NCBI RefSeq assembly: GCF_048771995.1
Contig: NC_133050.1
Span: 6,212,501-6,276,500, forward strand
DNA length: 64,000 bases
Source of the DNA: Taeniopygia guttata
Lineage: Eukaryota; Chordata; Aves; Passeriformes; Estrildidae
Direction of reading: 5' to 3'
In this document: piece by piece, positions 23,010 through 34,935 of the stretch
Position numbering within the stretch: the first letter of the stretch is position 1
Layout: the number at the start of each line of letters is the position of its first letter
The notes under the pieces: model-generated
Seen by the model: the letters and a program-made list of their open reading frames with translations, nothing else
Told to the model about the DNA's origin: nothing
The model's database searches: none
Made by a program: the position numbers and the translations under genes

Positions 23010-23504
23010 GGCGGGGCTCCGGTCCCGTTCGGGCCGCCCGGTGCCGCCCGGTCCCGCTGCCCGCGCAGGAAACGGAAGCGCCCGGTGCTCGCCCCGCGCA
23101 TGCGCGCCCGCCGCCGGTCCCCGCCGGGGCCCCGGTGAGGCGGAGCCGTGAGGGGGTGGGGGGGGCACCGAGCGCGGTCACCGCCATCTTCGCTGTGCGA
23201 CCCCTCACACACACAGAGCCACGTTCACACACCCGGTGTCCCCCGCGGGGCACAGCGGGTCCGCCCGGTGCTGCCGGTGGGAGCGGGGCTCAGACATAAA
23301 CGGGGCTCAGACCCGGCGGGCACAGCCCCACGGCTGCCCGTGCCCCGCCAGTTGCCGAGTCACCGCCGGGCGGGGCCGCCGCGGGCGGGGCGGGGCCGGG
23401 CGGGGCGAGCGCCGCAGCGGGACCGGTCGGCAGCTCCTGCATCCCGGCCGGCAGCATCTCCGCACCGGGCCCCGCACCCCCGCGGCCCCGGCCTCGGCGG
23501 GGCC
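23010..23504. promoter_or_regulatory. Divergent CpG-island promoter of GON4L and SYT11
   Basis: Only 495 bp separate the two start codons, and the two genes point away from each other. The stretch is CpG-dense. It holds a palindromic NRF1-type site (CGCGCATGCGCG, about 23,095-23,106), an ETS-like GGAAACGGAAG near 23,068 and GC boxes (GGGCGGGG) near 23,390. No TATA box is seen. The head-to-head layout is conserved in human. Confidence 0.8.
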
Positions 23505-23538
23505 ATGGCCGAGATCACCAGTGTCCACCCCGGCTTCG
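23505..23538 (+). CDS. SYT11: SYT11 coding exon 1
   Basis: [11 protein letters not shown] plus 1 nt, matching the human start. ATG in a GCCATGG context, donor G|GTGAGTG. The exon lies within the CpG island. Confidence 0.95.
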
Positions 23539-26500
23539 GTGAGTGCGGCCGGGCCGCTCCGGTGGGGTACCGAGAGGCGCAACCGGGGCCGGGCCGTGCG
23601 CGGGGATGGGAGCGCCGCTCCGGGGCCTCCGCATCTCCCGGTGCCTCCGCATCCCCCGGTGCCTCAGCATCCCCCGGTGCCTCAGCATCCCTCAGCCCCT
23701 CAGCATCCCCCGGTGCCTCAGCATCCCCCGGTCCCCGAGCATCCCGCGGCCCCTCCGCCCCCGCGGTGCTGCTGCCGCCGCTGCTGGGGCGGTGCCGGTG
23801 CCGGTACCGGCGGTCGGTGGCGGAGCGGGGCCCGGTGGCAGGTGCAGACCGGGCGGATGACGTGATGTCTGTGCCGGGCCGCGCCGCGCCCCGGCCTTTG
23901 TTCGCGATCCCCGGGGCGGCTGCGGCACCGGCACCGGCGACGCGAGGCGGGGCCCGCCCGGGGCACCGGGGGGTGCTCGGGGAGGGGGAAACGGACCGGG
24001 CGGAGCCGGGAGCCGGTACCGGGAGCGCCGCGGGGGTGATGGAGAGGCTCCAAATGCCGCTGAGCCCCGGGAGGGCCCAGCCCGGCAGCGTCGGGCCAAG
24101 AACCGCTGGGGTTTGGGATGATTTTGGTGCCGAGAAGCGCTGGGGTTTGGGATGATTTTGGTGCTGAGAACTGCTGGGGTTTGGGATTATTTTGGTGATG
24201 AGAACCGCTGGGGTTTGGGATGATTTTGGTGATAAGAACTGCTGGGGTTTGGGATGATTTTGATGCTGGGAATGGTTGAGGTTTGGGATGATTTTGGTGT
24301 GAGAACCGCTGGGGTTTGGGATTATTTTGGGGCCGAGAACCGCTGGGGTTTGGGAGGATTTTGGAACTGCTGGGGTTTGGGATGATTTTGGTGACAAGAA
24401 CCGCTGGGGTTTGGGATGATTTTGGTGTGAGAACCACTGGGGTTTGGGATGATTTTGGTGACAAGAACCGCTGGGGTTTGGGATGATTTTGGTGACAAGA
24501 ACCGCTGGGGTTTGGGATGATTTTGGTGACAAGAACCGCTGGGGTTTGGGATGATTTTGGTGTGAGAACCGCTGGGGTTTGGGATGATTTTGGTATGAGA
24601 ACCGCTGGGGTTTGGGATGATTTTGGTGCCGATATCTGCTGGGGTTGGGGATGATTTTGGTGCCAAGAACCGCTGGGGTTTGGGATTATTTTGGTGTGAG
24701 AACCGTTGGGGTTTGGGATTATTTTGGTGACAAGAACCGCTGGGGTTTGGGATGATTTTGGAACTGCTGGGGTTTGGGATGATTTTGATGCTGGGAATGG
24801 TTGAGGTTTGGGATGATTTTGGTGACAAGAGCCGCTGGGGTTTGGGATGATTTTGGTGTGAGAACCGCTGGGGTTTGGGATGATTTTGATGCTGGGAATG
24901 GTTGAGGTTTGGGATGATTTTGGTGACAAGGACCGCTGGGGTTTGGGATGATTTTGGTGCCGAGAACCACTGGGGTTTGGGATGATTTTGGTCACAAGAA
25001 CCACTGGGGTTTGGGAGGACTTTGGGGCCCAGAACCGCTGGGGTTTGGGATTATTTTGGTGCCGATAACTGTTGGGGTTTGGGATGATTTTGGTGACAAG
25101 AACCTCTGGGGTTTGGGATGATTTTGGTATGAGAACTGCTGGGGTTTGGGATGATTTTGATGCTGAGAATTTTTGGGGTTTGAGATGATTTTGGTGCCGA
25201 GAACCTCTGAATCCCGAAGTATTTTGGATATTCCTCCATCCAGCACCATTTATCTCCTGGAAAACGGCCCCACTTCCCTCTTACCGTGTGTTTCCTGGGA
25301 TCCACATGCTGTCACCATTTAACCATTAGCCACCATTGGGGTATCCTTAGCACAGATTGGGTTTAAAAGGAGGTTTTCAGTCTGTTGGTTTGGACATTGG
25401 GAGAATTCAGGTTTAGCCCTGACTTGGGCAAAACAACCATTTCAAGGCAAAAGGATATTTTAAAAATCATTAATGAAGGATATCTCAAATCCAGCATCGT
25501 GGCCAGATTTATTACTCCTTCCCTGTAGTGAAAATAGAGTTGTGTAACGTTCCTGAACAGGGCATTAAAAAAATAAAAGGAAAATGCTTCTTGCACATCG
25601 AGAGCCCCCGTTCCTATGGAGATGCTGGTGATGCAGGAGCTGGGTTTGGCAAGATAAGGCAATCAACAGTTTGAGCTCCTGAGCTCATGGAACACAGGTC
25701 AGGCACGCCTTAGGAGCGTGAGGAATAAATTTAGAGACCAGCAGGGATGTGTGGGGAAGCTGTGATAGATCCCAGAATGAAGAGTGTGTAGATCTGCAGG
25801 CAAGGTGTGCTGCTCCTCACTGCCTTGTCTCCCCGCAGATGTGTCCCCCGTGGTGGCAGGACTCATTGGAGCCACCGTGCTGGTGGTTTCTGTCTCAGTC
25901 ACAGTCTTTGTGTGGACATGCTGTCACCAGCAAGCAGAAAAGAAGCACAAAACCCCCCCCTACAAATTCATCCACATGCTGAAAGGCATCAGCATCTACC
26001 CGGAGACCTTGAGCAACAAGAAGAAAATCAACCGGATCCGGAGAGACAAAGAGGGGGGCAGGGGGAACCTCCTGGTGGATGCTGCTGAGTCTGGCTTGAT
26101 GGGCCCCACCAAAGCTCCAGATGGACCCCCCCAGGTCGACCAGCTCCCCATCAAAGTCGATTATGGAGATGAACTCAGCCCAGATCAAAGCCTCACTCCG
26201 GGAGGGAGCAAAACCTCCTCTCCTTCTTCCCCGGGCGACGACGTCCTGCTGGGAGACCTGACTTTCTCAGTGGACTACAACTTCCCCAAAAAAGCTCTGG
26301 TGGTCACCATCCAGGAGGCTCACGGGCTGCCCGTGATGGACGAGCACACGCAGAGCTCCGACCCTTACATCAAGATGACAATTCTGCCCGACAAGAGGCA
26401 CCGCGTCAAGACCCGCGTGCTCCGCAAGACCCTGGAGCCCGTTTTCGACGAGACCTTCACCTTCTACGGGATCCCCTACAGCCAGCTGCAGGACCTGGTG

Positions 26501-29500
26501 CTGCATTTCCTGGTGCTCAGCTTCGACCGCTTCTCCCGCGATGATGTGATCGGGGAGGTGATGGTGCCCCTGGCAGGGGTGGATCCCAGCACTGGCAAGG
26601 TGCAGCTGACCAGGGAGATCCTCAAAAGGAACATACAAGTGAGTATGTTCACCCTGTTTCCATGTAGGGTGGCTCTTTGGTCTGTGTTTGATCCCACAGA
26701 TTTTGATCTGGGAGCCTCAGTGGTTTAACAAGCAGAAATTATTCAGATCCTCAGCCATAAATTCTATTTTTTCCATAAATACATATTTTTGGTGTGATAT
26801 GGTTGTGTTTGACCCCAGAGCTTTTCATCCAGGAGGCTCCATGGCTTAACAAGCAGGAATGATGCAGATCCTCAGCCATAAATTCTGTTTTTTCCACAAA
26901 TGCACATTTTTGGTGTGATATGGTTGTGTTTGACCCCAGTGATTTTGATCCAGGAGCCTCAGTGGCTTAACAAGCAGGACTGATTCAGATCCTCAGCCAT
27001 AAATTCAGGTTTTTCCACAAATGCATATTTTTGGTGTGATATATCCACCTTTCAGGGGTGGATCCCAGCACTGGCAAGGTGCAGCTGACCAGGGAGATCC
27101 TCAAAAGGAACATACAAGTGAGTATGTTCACCCTATTTCCCTGTAGGGTGACTTTTTGTGCACTGTCTTTTACCCCAGAGATTTTGATTTGGGAGCCTCA
27201 GTGGTTTAACAAGCAGGAATGATGCAGATCCTCAGCCATTAATTCTGTTTTTTCCACAAATACATATTTTTGGTGTGTTATGGCTGTGTTTGATCCCAGC
27301 AATTTTGATCCAGAAGCCTCAGTGGTTTAACAAGCAGGAATGATGCAGATCCTCAACCATAAATTCTGTTTTTTCCACAAATCCATATTTTTGGTGAGAT
27401 TTGGCTGTGTTTGACTCCAGTGATTTTGATCCAGGAGCCTCCATGGTATAACAAACAGGAATGATGTAGATCCTCAACCATAAAATCTGTTTTTTTCACA
27501 AATATTTTAATTTTTGTATTATGGTTGTGTTTGATCCCAGAGCTTTTGATTTGAGAGCCTCCATGGTTTAAAAAGCAGGAATGATTCAGCTCCTCAGCCA
27601 TAAAATCTGTTTTTTCCCCAGATGCACATTTTTGGTGTGATGTGGCTGTGTTTGATCCCAGAGATTTTGATTAGAGAGCCTCAGTGGTTTAAAAAGCAGG
27701 AATTACTCAGATCCTCAGCCATAAATTCTGTTTTTTCCACAAATACATATATTTTGTGTTATATGGCTGTGTTTTACCCCAGATATTTTCATCCAGGAGC
27801 CTCAGTGGTTTAAAAAGCAGGAATTATACAGATCCTCAGCCATAAATTCTGTTTTTCCCCAGATGCACATTTTTGATGTGATATGGCTGTGTTTGACCCC
27901 AGCAATTTTGATCTGGGAGCCTCAGTGGTTTAAAAAGCAGGAATGATGCAGATCCTCAACCATAAATTCTGTTTTTTCCATAAATACATATTTTTGGTGT
28001 GTTATGGCTGTGTTTGACCCCAGAGCTTTTCATCCAGGAGGCTCCATGGTATAACAAGCAGGAATGATGCAGATCCTCAGCCATAAATTCAGATTTTTCC
28101 ACAAATACATATTTTTGGTGTGATACGGTTGTGTTTGACCCCAGAGCTTTTCATCCAGGAGCCTCCATGGTATAACAAGCAGGAATGATGCAGATCCTCA
28201 GCCATAAATTCTGTTTTTTCCACAAATAGATATATTTTGTGTTATATGGCTGTGTTTAATCCCAAAGATTTTGATCCAGGAGCCTCAGTGGTTTAACAAG
28301 CAGGAATGATGCAAATCCTCAGCCATAAATTCTGTTTTTTCCACAAATACATGTATTTTGTGTTATATGGCTGTGTTTTACCCCAGATGTTTTTATCCAG
28401 GAGCTTCCAAGGTTTAACAAGCAGGAATGATGCAGATCCTCAGCCATGAAAGCTGTTTTTAATTCTGTTTTTTCCACAAATACATATTTTTCGTGAAATA
28501 TGGCTGTGTTTGACCCCAGAGCTTTTAAACCAGGAGCCTCAGTGGTTTAAAAAGCAGGAATGATGCAGATCCTCAGCCATAAATTCTGTTTTTTCCACAA
28601 ATACATATTTTTGGTGAAATATGGCTGTTTTTGATCCCCATTATTTTGATCTGGGAGCTTCCATGGTTTAACAAATGGGAATGATGCAGATCCTCAGCAG
28701 TGAAACCTGTTTTTAAATTCTGTTTTTTCCACAAATGCATATTTTTGGTGAGATATGGCTGTGGTTTTAGCTGGGTATTTCTCTGCTCTGTGATGATGGC
28801 AAATGGATGAGGTTTTGTCACAGCAGTGATGAATTTTATGATGGATGTGCCAAAAAAAAGGCAAATTCCCATAACAGGACATTCAAACCTCACTGAGAGA
28901 GGGAGATTTCTCTGATCTGACCACTTTAAACCCAAATATTTGGAATTATTTACACTGAAATGTGGCTGTAAAACGCCTGACCGGATTCCCCGGGAATCCC
29001 ACCTGAGATGGGTTGGATTGGGAACAAAATGCAAAAAAAACCCCAAAAATTTCGACATCGAAAATCTGGGTGAAATAAATCCCACTCTTAGTGCCTGGTG
29101 GTGTAAACAAAAGGATGAGCAGATGTTTGGGTGCTCAAGAGGAGGAGAAAAATCAGATTTTAATCTTCTTGCTCTGTTGATTTCTGCTGCCCATCGTCTC
29201 CCAGGTTCAAAAACAAAAGGAATTGTTCCTTATGTCCTAGAAAAACATTTTTTAACTTGAAATGTTTTTACTTTATGGAGTGTTTAGCTTTTTTTAATTT
29301 TTTTTTCCTTTTTTATTATTTTTATAGGAGATTCTATGTCAATGACCCCCAAAAAAACAAGAGTTCTGGTAATTCCTTTGCTGTTCTTCAGTTCTAGGGA
29401 AGCTTTACATCATGATAAAACAAGTGGTCTTTAATAATTTTTTTTCAGTGTATGACTGGATGTCTTAGAAGTAATAGCTTAAAAATAGAGGGAAAAATAG

Positions 29501-32500
29501 ATTTAAAGATGAATAATTTTAATCGAGGATGCAAATTATTTAACATTTGTTACTAATCGAAAATTGATTTATCTTGGTGCCAGATGTGCATGCTCGAAAA
29601 AAGTTCCAAACATTTCTATTCCAGGCCCAGGAATATATTATTTATTATAATTTATTATATATTTATGATAATTTATTATATATTTATTAAAATTAGTTAT
29701 ACATTTATTATAATTTGGTATATATTTATTATAACTTGTTATACATCTCATATATCTTTAATTTTATTTCTTTATTTTTATGTTATTTATTTTTATGTTA
29801 TTTATTTTTATATTTATTCTTGATTTTTATTACATCTATTTATTACATTTTATTACATTTTCTTATTTCTATTATATTTCATTATACTTTATTATATTTT
29901 ATTATTTTTATTGTATAATATTTTTATTGTATTTTATTCTTTATTATGATATGTTATTATATTTACTCTATTATTTGTATTGTATTTTATTATATGTTCT
30001 TCTATTTATTCTATTATTTGTGTTGTATTTTATTCTATTTTATTATTTTTATTATGTTTTATTCTATTTTATTATTTTTATTATGTTTTATTATTTTTAT
30101 TATTTTTATTATGTTTTATTATTTTTATAATAATAAAACAGGACACTCCTGAAATGAAACCCCAAAAAAAATCAGTGGAATTTGAGCTCCTAAAGCACTC
30201 AGAGCCCTTTGGCAACTGCTCTCTCAGAAGGTCCCACCAGGTTTTCCCTCCTAGAAATCCAGAGTTCCAGGGTGCTCACAGCTATGGGGTGAGCACGAGG
30301 TGCTTCCCCTTCTGCAGCTGAGGCACCTGGGATTTATTTTCCCATTTTTCAGGCATTTAACGCAAGGAAAGGAAATTCTGGGGAGGTGTCATTGTCCTAA
30401 GGAGTTCTCTGTGTGTTTCTCCCTGCAGAAATGCATCAGCAGAGGGGAGCTGCAGGTGTCCCTGTCCTACCAGCCCGTGGCACAGAGGATGACCGTGGTG
30501 GTGCTGAAAGCCAGGCATTTGCCAAAGATGGACATCACTGGCCTCTCAGGTAGAAGCTATTTTCTCCAGCTTTGAGTATTTGGGCAAAACATAAATCCCC
30601 AAGTTCACCTGCAGGGTTTTGCCTTTGTTTTAGCTGAAGATTTTGGCTGTATACATGTTTTTCCTCAAGTTCTTTTTAAGGGTTTTGGATTGCTGCAGGT
30701 GGTTGTGCAGACCAGCCCAAATTCTTTCTGCTGGGAGCATTTCATGCAGGCTTTGTGCTGGGTGCAGAACTCCCTGGATCCATGGGATCCATGGGATGAG
30801 GTCAATGGTGTGAGGAAAAATGGGAATTGTCCTGCCTGGAGGGGCTGGACACCAACCCAGGTGTGCCCAGGTGTGCCCAGGTGGCACAGGACCAGGGCAG
30901 TGCCCATCCCCTGTGCTGGGCACTGCTGAGGAGCCTCAAAGCCTGGGGTCAGTTTTGGGTTTTCTCATGACAAGAAAGACCTGGAGGGGCTGGGAAAGGC
31001 TGGAGAATTCCTGAGGGAGCTGGGAAGGGGCTGGAGAATTCCTGAGGGAGCTGGAGAATTCCTGAGGGAGCTGGAGAATTCCTGAGGGAGATGGGAAAGG
31101 GCTGGAGAATTCCTGAGGGAGTTGGGAAAGGGCTGGAGAATTCCTGAGGGAGCTGGGAAGGGGCTGGAGAGTTCCTGAGGGAGTTGGGAAAGGGCTGGAG
31201 AATTCCTGAGGGAGCTGGAGAATTCCTGAGGGAGCTGGGAAGGGGCTGGAGAATTCCTGAGGGAGCTGGAGAATTCCTGAGGGCATTGGGAAGGGGCTGG
31301 AGAATTCCTGAGGATGTTGGGAAAGGGCTGGAGAATTCCTGAGGGAGTTGGGAAGGAGCTGAGAGAATTCTTGAGGGAGTTGGGAAAGGGATGGAGAATT
31401 CCTGAGGGAGTTGGAAAGGGGCTGGAGAATTCCTGAGGGAGTTGGGAAGAGGCCCATCCTGGAGAAAAGGAGGCTCAGGGGGGATTCTATGGCTCTGCAC
31501 AGCCAGGGAAGTTGAGTTGTGCTCCCAAAAATTCTGGTTTTGGGTGTTTTCATTTCTGTTGTTCTTGTGCTGTTTGGGGAGAGGGGAGCAGCTGTCCTGG
31601 CTTTGGTGTTTCCCAGATTTTCACACTCCTGGATCCCCTGAGCAAAGTCTCCTTCAGGATTGTGGGGAAATGGAATTAATTTGAGTCAGTAAGAGCCTGA
31701 CTGAGAGCAAAACTAGTCCTGGTTTTGCAGCTTTCTCCTGGAATGCAGACTAGTAGGCCCTACATTTTACCCTTTCTTTAAGGGGAAAAAAAAAGAGAAA
31801 AAAACAAAAAGCTGTGCATGTGTAGTCTCCAACCACAGGATAAAATTTTCAGTGCTGTTCTACCAGCAGAATCCTGTGACCAACACTATTTATATATCTT
31901 TGTATTATGCATAAACCCATTTCAGCTGGGTTAAAAAAAAAAAAAAGGTGGAAAAAAAGGCAGTGCCAGCTGGGCAAGGGCCTTCAAAACTTGTGTGGAA
32001 TGAAAAAAAAAAATCCCTCAGTGCCTGGTATCGTGATTGTAATCCTCCCCAGTGTCTGCATAAAGAGCAGCTGCCTGAGGGCTGGGGGGAAAAGGGAGGC
32101 TTTGTTTTAAACTTTATTATTTTTATTCTTTCCCAGCACCTTCTGCTGGCAGCATTTCCCATCTGCAATTTATTGGAAGTGCCCCGACCCTCTGTTGGGC
32201 TGTGTCCTGAACAAGGGTGGGGAGCAAAAAGAAATCACCTAACGAAAATGAACATTTTCCAGGCTGAAATTCCCCCTCTGCATTTTCCTGCTGAGCTGAG
32301 CAGGGGAGCAGTGCCAGAACTTCACCTCAGAGCACAGAATTGGGCATTTGGAAATGAAAATTCCATTCCTTGGGGCTGGCCAGATCCCAGTCCCTGATGG
32401 GGCAGGTTTAGGGGGGTGGAACCCAAATTTTCAGCAGCTCAGAGATTGAGTTTTTATTTTAACAGCAAATCAGCTCCATCCCAGATGGTGGAAGGTGTCC

Positions 32501-33284
32501 CTGCCCATGAAACTGGATGAGTTTTAAATTCTATTTCAACCCAAACCATTCCATGGTTCTGTGAGAGAATTCCCCCCACCTAAATCCCCCCTTCCACCTA
32601 AACTGAAACTCCTAAGTTTATTAATCTTGAACACTTGGGATTAAATCCATTAAAGCAGATTTTCCAGGGCTGCCTCAGGATCCCTGGCACTGCCCAAGGC
32701 CAGGTGGAGCCACCTGGGCTAGAGGAAGGTTTGGAATGGGATGGGCAGGAGAGGAATGGGATTTTCAGAGATCCTTCCAGCCCAAACCAGGGCTTGCAAT
32801 GTCCAAGGCCAGGCTGGAGCCACCTGGAGTAGAGGAAGGTGTGGAATGGGATGGGAAGGTGTGGAATGGGATGGGCAGGAGAGGGATTTGAAGTCCCTCC
32901 TAACCCAAGCCAGCCTGTGCCACGTGGAGCTCTCCTGGGCCGTGTCATTGTCGCTCCCTCTCCCCCCCAGCAGACCCCTACGTCAAGGTGAACGTTTACT
33001 ACGGCCGCAAGCGCATCGCCAAGAAGAAAACCCACGTCAAGAAGTGCACTTTGAACCCCGTCTTCAACGAGTCCTTCATCTACGACATCCCCGTGGATCT
33101 GCTGCCCGACATCAGCATCGAGTTCCTGGTGATCGACTTCGACCGCACCACCAAGAACGAGGTGGTGGGCAGGCTGATCCTGGGCGCGCACAGCGCCAGC
33201 GCCGCGGGCACCGAGCACTGGCGCCAGGTCTGCGACAGCCCCGGCAAAGCCGTGGCCAAGTGGCACAGCCTGAGCGAGTACTGA
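23505..33284 (+). CDS. SYT11: SYT11, synaptotagmin-11 (complete coding region, 4 exons)
   Basis: A vesicle membrane protein that restrains endocytosis and vesicle fusion; in mammals it is a parkin substrate and a Parkinson's risk locus. Four coding exons give 422 aa (human about 431). There is no signal peptide. One membrane segment lies at about residues 16-37, followed by CC and basic residues. C2A spans about 150-275 and C2B about 285-415, ending WHSLSEY as in other synaptotagmins. In C2A the loop reads VLSFDRFS, with Ser where Ca2+-binding synaptotagmins have Asp; this is the known SYT4/SYT11 feature and argues against Ca2+ binding. The 3' UTR is about 3 kb. Intron 2 holds a long tandem array with a copy of the exon 2 end. 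Confidence 0.97.
24105..25205. repeat. ~34-bp minisatellite, about 32 units (SYT11 intron 1)
   Basis: GCTGGGGTTTGGGATGATTT TGGTGACAAGAACC with variants. Starts about 570 bp past exon 1. Long minus-strand frames over it are artefacts. Confidence 0.9.
25839..26638 (+). CDS. SYT11: SYT11 coding exon 2
   Basis: 800 nt encoding the membrane segment, the linker and all of C2A ([14 protein letters not shown] to REILKRNIQ). Acceptor CCCCGCAG, donor CAA|GTGAGTA. The last 62 nt plus donor recur perfectly at 27,056-27,117. Confidence 0.97.
26640..28770. repeat. ~120-bp tandem array, about 16 units (SYT11 intron 2)
   Basis: Unit with GGCTGTGTTTGACCCCAG, CCTCAGTGGTTTAACAAGCA, CAGATCCTCAGCCATAAATT and TTTTTTCCACAAATACATAT. 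The first unit starts at the exon 2 donor, and a copy of the exon end lies inside it. Confidence 0.9.
27056..27117 (+). pseudogene. Duplicated 3' end of SYT11 exon 2 (exon-like copy)
   Basis: 62 nt identical to 26,577-26,638, followed by the same GTGAGTATGTTCACCCT donor region and preceded by an acceptor-like CACCTTTCAG. It lies 479 bp downstream of the original. Inclusion as an exon would shift the frame (62 is not a multiple of 3). Confidence 0.85.
29630..30145. repeat. AT-rich (TTTATTAT)-like low-complexity tract (SYT11 intron 2)
   Basis: 500 bp of almost only A and T, with TTATTTTTAT and TTTATTATAT motifs. Nothing else is seen between the 120-bp array and exon 3 apart from unique intron. 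Confidence 0.8.
30429..30549 (+). CDS. SYT11: SYT11 coding exon 3
   Basis: 40 codons plus 1 nt, [16 protein letters not shown] to MDITGLS, the first strands of C2B. Acceptor CCCTGCAG, donor G|GTAGAA. Confidence 0.96.
31000..31450. repeat. ~33-bp minisatellite (SYT11 intron 3)
   Basis: GGAGAATTCCTGAGGGAGTT GGGAAAGGGGCT with shorter GGAGCT variants, about 15-17 units. Confidence 0.88.
32490..32575 (+). mobile_element. CR1 LINE 3' fragment
   Basis: GGTGGAAGGTGTCCCTGCCC, AACTGGATGAG and AACCCAAACCATTCCATGG, the CR1 3' end. A near-copy, with shared flanks, lies at 37,170-37,260. Confidence 0.75.
32670..32910 (+). mobile_element. CR1-derived fragments, partly duplicated (SYT11 intron 3)
   Basis: Two copies of CCAAGGCCAGGCTGGAGCCA with AGAGGAAGGTGTGGAATGGG, close to the CR1 3' region. 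Confidence 0.6.
32971..33284 (+). CDS. SYT11: SYT11 coding exon 4 (terminal)
   Basis: Rest of C2B ([14 protein letters not shown] to WHSLSEY, stop TGA at 33,282). The acceptor is a CAGCAG tandem: use of the first AG starts at 32,971 (GLSADPY), use of the second at 32,974 (GLSDPY). Both keep the frame. Confidence 0.95.
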
Positions 33285-34824
33285 GCCCTCCTAGGACGGA
33301 TTGCAAACTCGGTTTTAGCTGTAGGACTGAAGGACTTGGCGTTGAGGAGCAGCAGCTGGTTGGTTCTTATGGGTGTTCTCAGTTTAGGCAGGGAGAAAGG
33401 AGAGTTTTTAAGCAGGTTTTAGCATTTCCAGCTTGCAAAAGGATCATTACAAGGAGAATTTCAGCTGTTAGAGTGGAGGAATTGTGAGGAGGGATAGAGG
33501 GGTTCCACTTAAATAAGTGAGAATGAGCAGAATGACCAGGAAGAAGTAGGAAAGGGAATCTATAAAGAAAAGAGGAATAAAATTAGAGGGGTAGCAACAC
33601 AAAAAGGAAGATGAGATGGGGACCCAGGTGAAATGCACCCAGTGGGACAAGACACAGGCAAAGCATTGAGTCACTGCACTTGTATTTACTTGTGTTCTGG
33701 GATCCTAAAAACCTTTAGCCTGGTTAGAAACTCTCCTTTCTCCCTGACTAAACTGAGAATACCCATAGGTTCTCTCTGACTAAACTGAGAATACCCATAG
33801 GTTCTCTTTAGTGATGTGGTTTTTGCAGGGCACTAAAAATTCTAAGGAGCATTAAAACAAATAAACGATGGGGAATAAATAATGATAAATAAATGATTAA
33901 AAAAAAAAAAAGGTACCACGAATATATATAACAGTGTAATCACGCTATTGCATGCCTACTACAAACTGAAATTAGTATAACTGCCAATATCAAGTTGCAG
34001 GTTTGAATACAATTATCTGTCACTATGGAAGTTGTGTTTGTGCCGAGCTGTCTTTGCTGGTATTCACCAAGATTGGCCTGTCTTCGTTAGGCTTCTCCCA
34101 AAGTTTCTGAATTCTGCTGTTTTAACCTCTAGTTTCTTGTTAGTTTTTTGCCTGCCCATTGGTTCTTGCAGTTCTGTTCTGTGCTGGTTTGGGAGTCCCA
34201 ACCACGTTTCCATGTAGAGCTGGGTTTGAATTCTGCACTGGCACAAAAGGGAAATACAGGGAAAACGGCACTGGCCTCCAGAGAAGCAACAATTCTGTGT
34301 CAGGCACGGAAATCCTCCTTGTGATGGACCTGGGGGAGCTGTGAGCTCACAACATCCACGAATTGTCTCTTAAAATCCAAACCCCAACCAACTGATCCCG
34401 TTGTCACCCTCCCACAGGCAGGATCTGTAGGAATTGGGGAAATCCTGCTCAGGTTTATTTTATTTAATCCTGTCTGTGCATGAAGGGCCCAAGGAAACCC
34501 AAAAACTGATGTGTCATTGCTTGGTAAGGAAACTTTTCAACATCACATGTCAAATTCTGATCATTTCTGATCATTTCTGTTTAATGGCAAAACAAAGCTG
34601 AGACAGGCAAAAAGGTCCTGGAGGCAGAGCTTGTCCAGGAAAAGGTGACAAAACTTTTTTTGGAGTCAATTTGCATCAAACATCATCCTGCAGTCACCTA
34701 AAACCAAACCCAGGGCAAAGCCTGGCACTAAAAATGTGCTTTGAAGGCAGCTTGGGGGAATCCTGAAATCCTGATTTCTGAGCCTGGGAACCACCTGTGA
34801 GGGAGAAGATGGAATTTGGGACAG

Positions 34825-34935
34825 GAGTTTTAACCCTGCAGAGGCAGGAATTTATTTGGAACAGGAGTTTTAACCCTGCAGGGGCAGGAATTTATTTGGA
34901 ACAGGAGTTTTAACCCTGCAGAATCAGGAATTTGG
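34825..34935. repeat. Triplicated ~39-bp unit in SYT11 3' UTR
   Basis: GGAACAGGAGTTTTAACCCT GCAG..CAGGAATTT three times, the last slightly different. Confidence 0.8.

Noticed and set aside
23360-25004. Minus-strand frames of 390-428 codons with KIIPNPSGS repeats
   Set aside because: Translation of the SYT11 intron 1 minisatellite running into the CpG promoter.
29584-30152. Tyr/Phe/Ile-rich frames resembling membrane proteins
   Set aside because: AT-only low-complexity tract in SYT11 intron 2.
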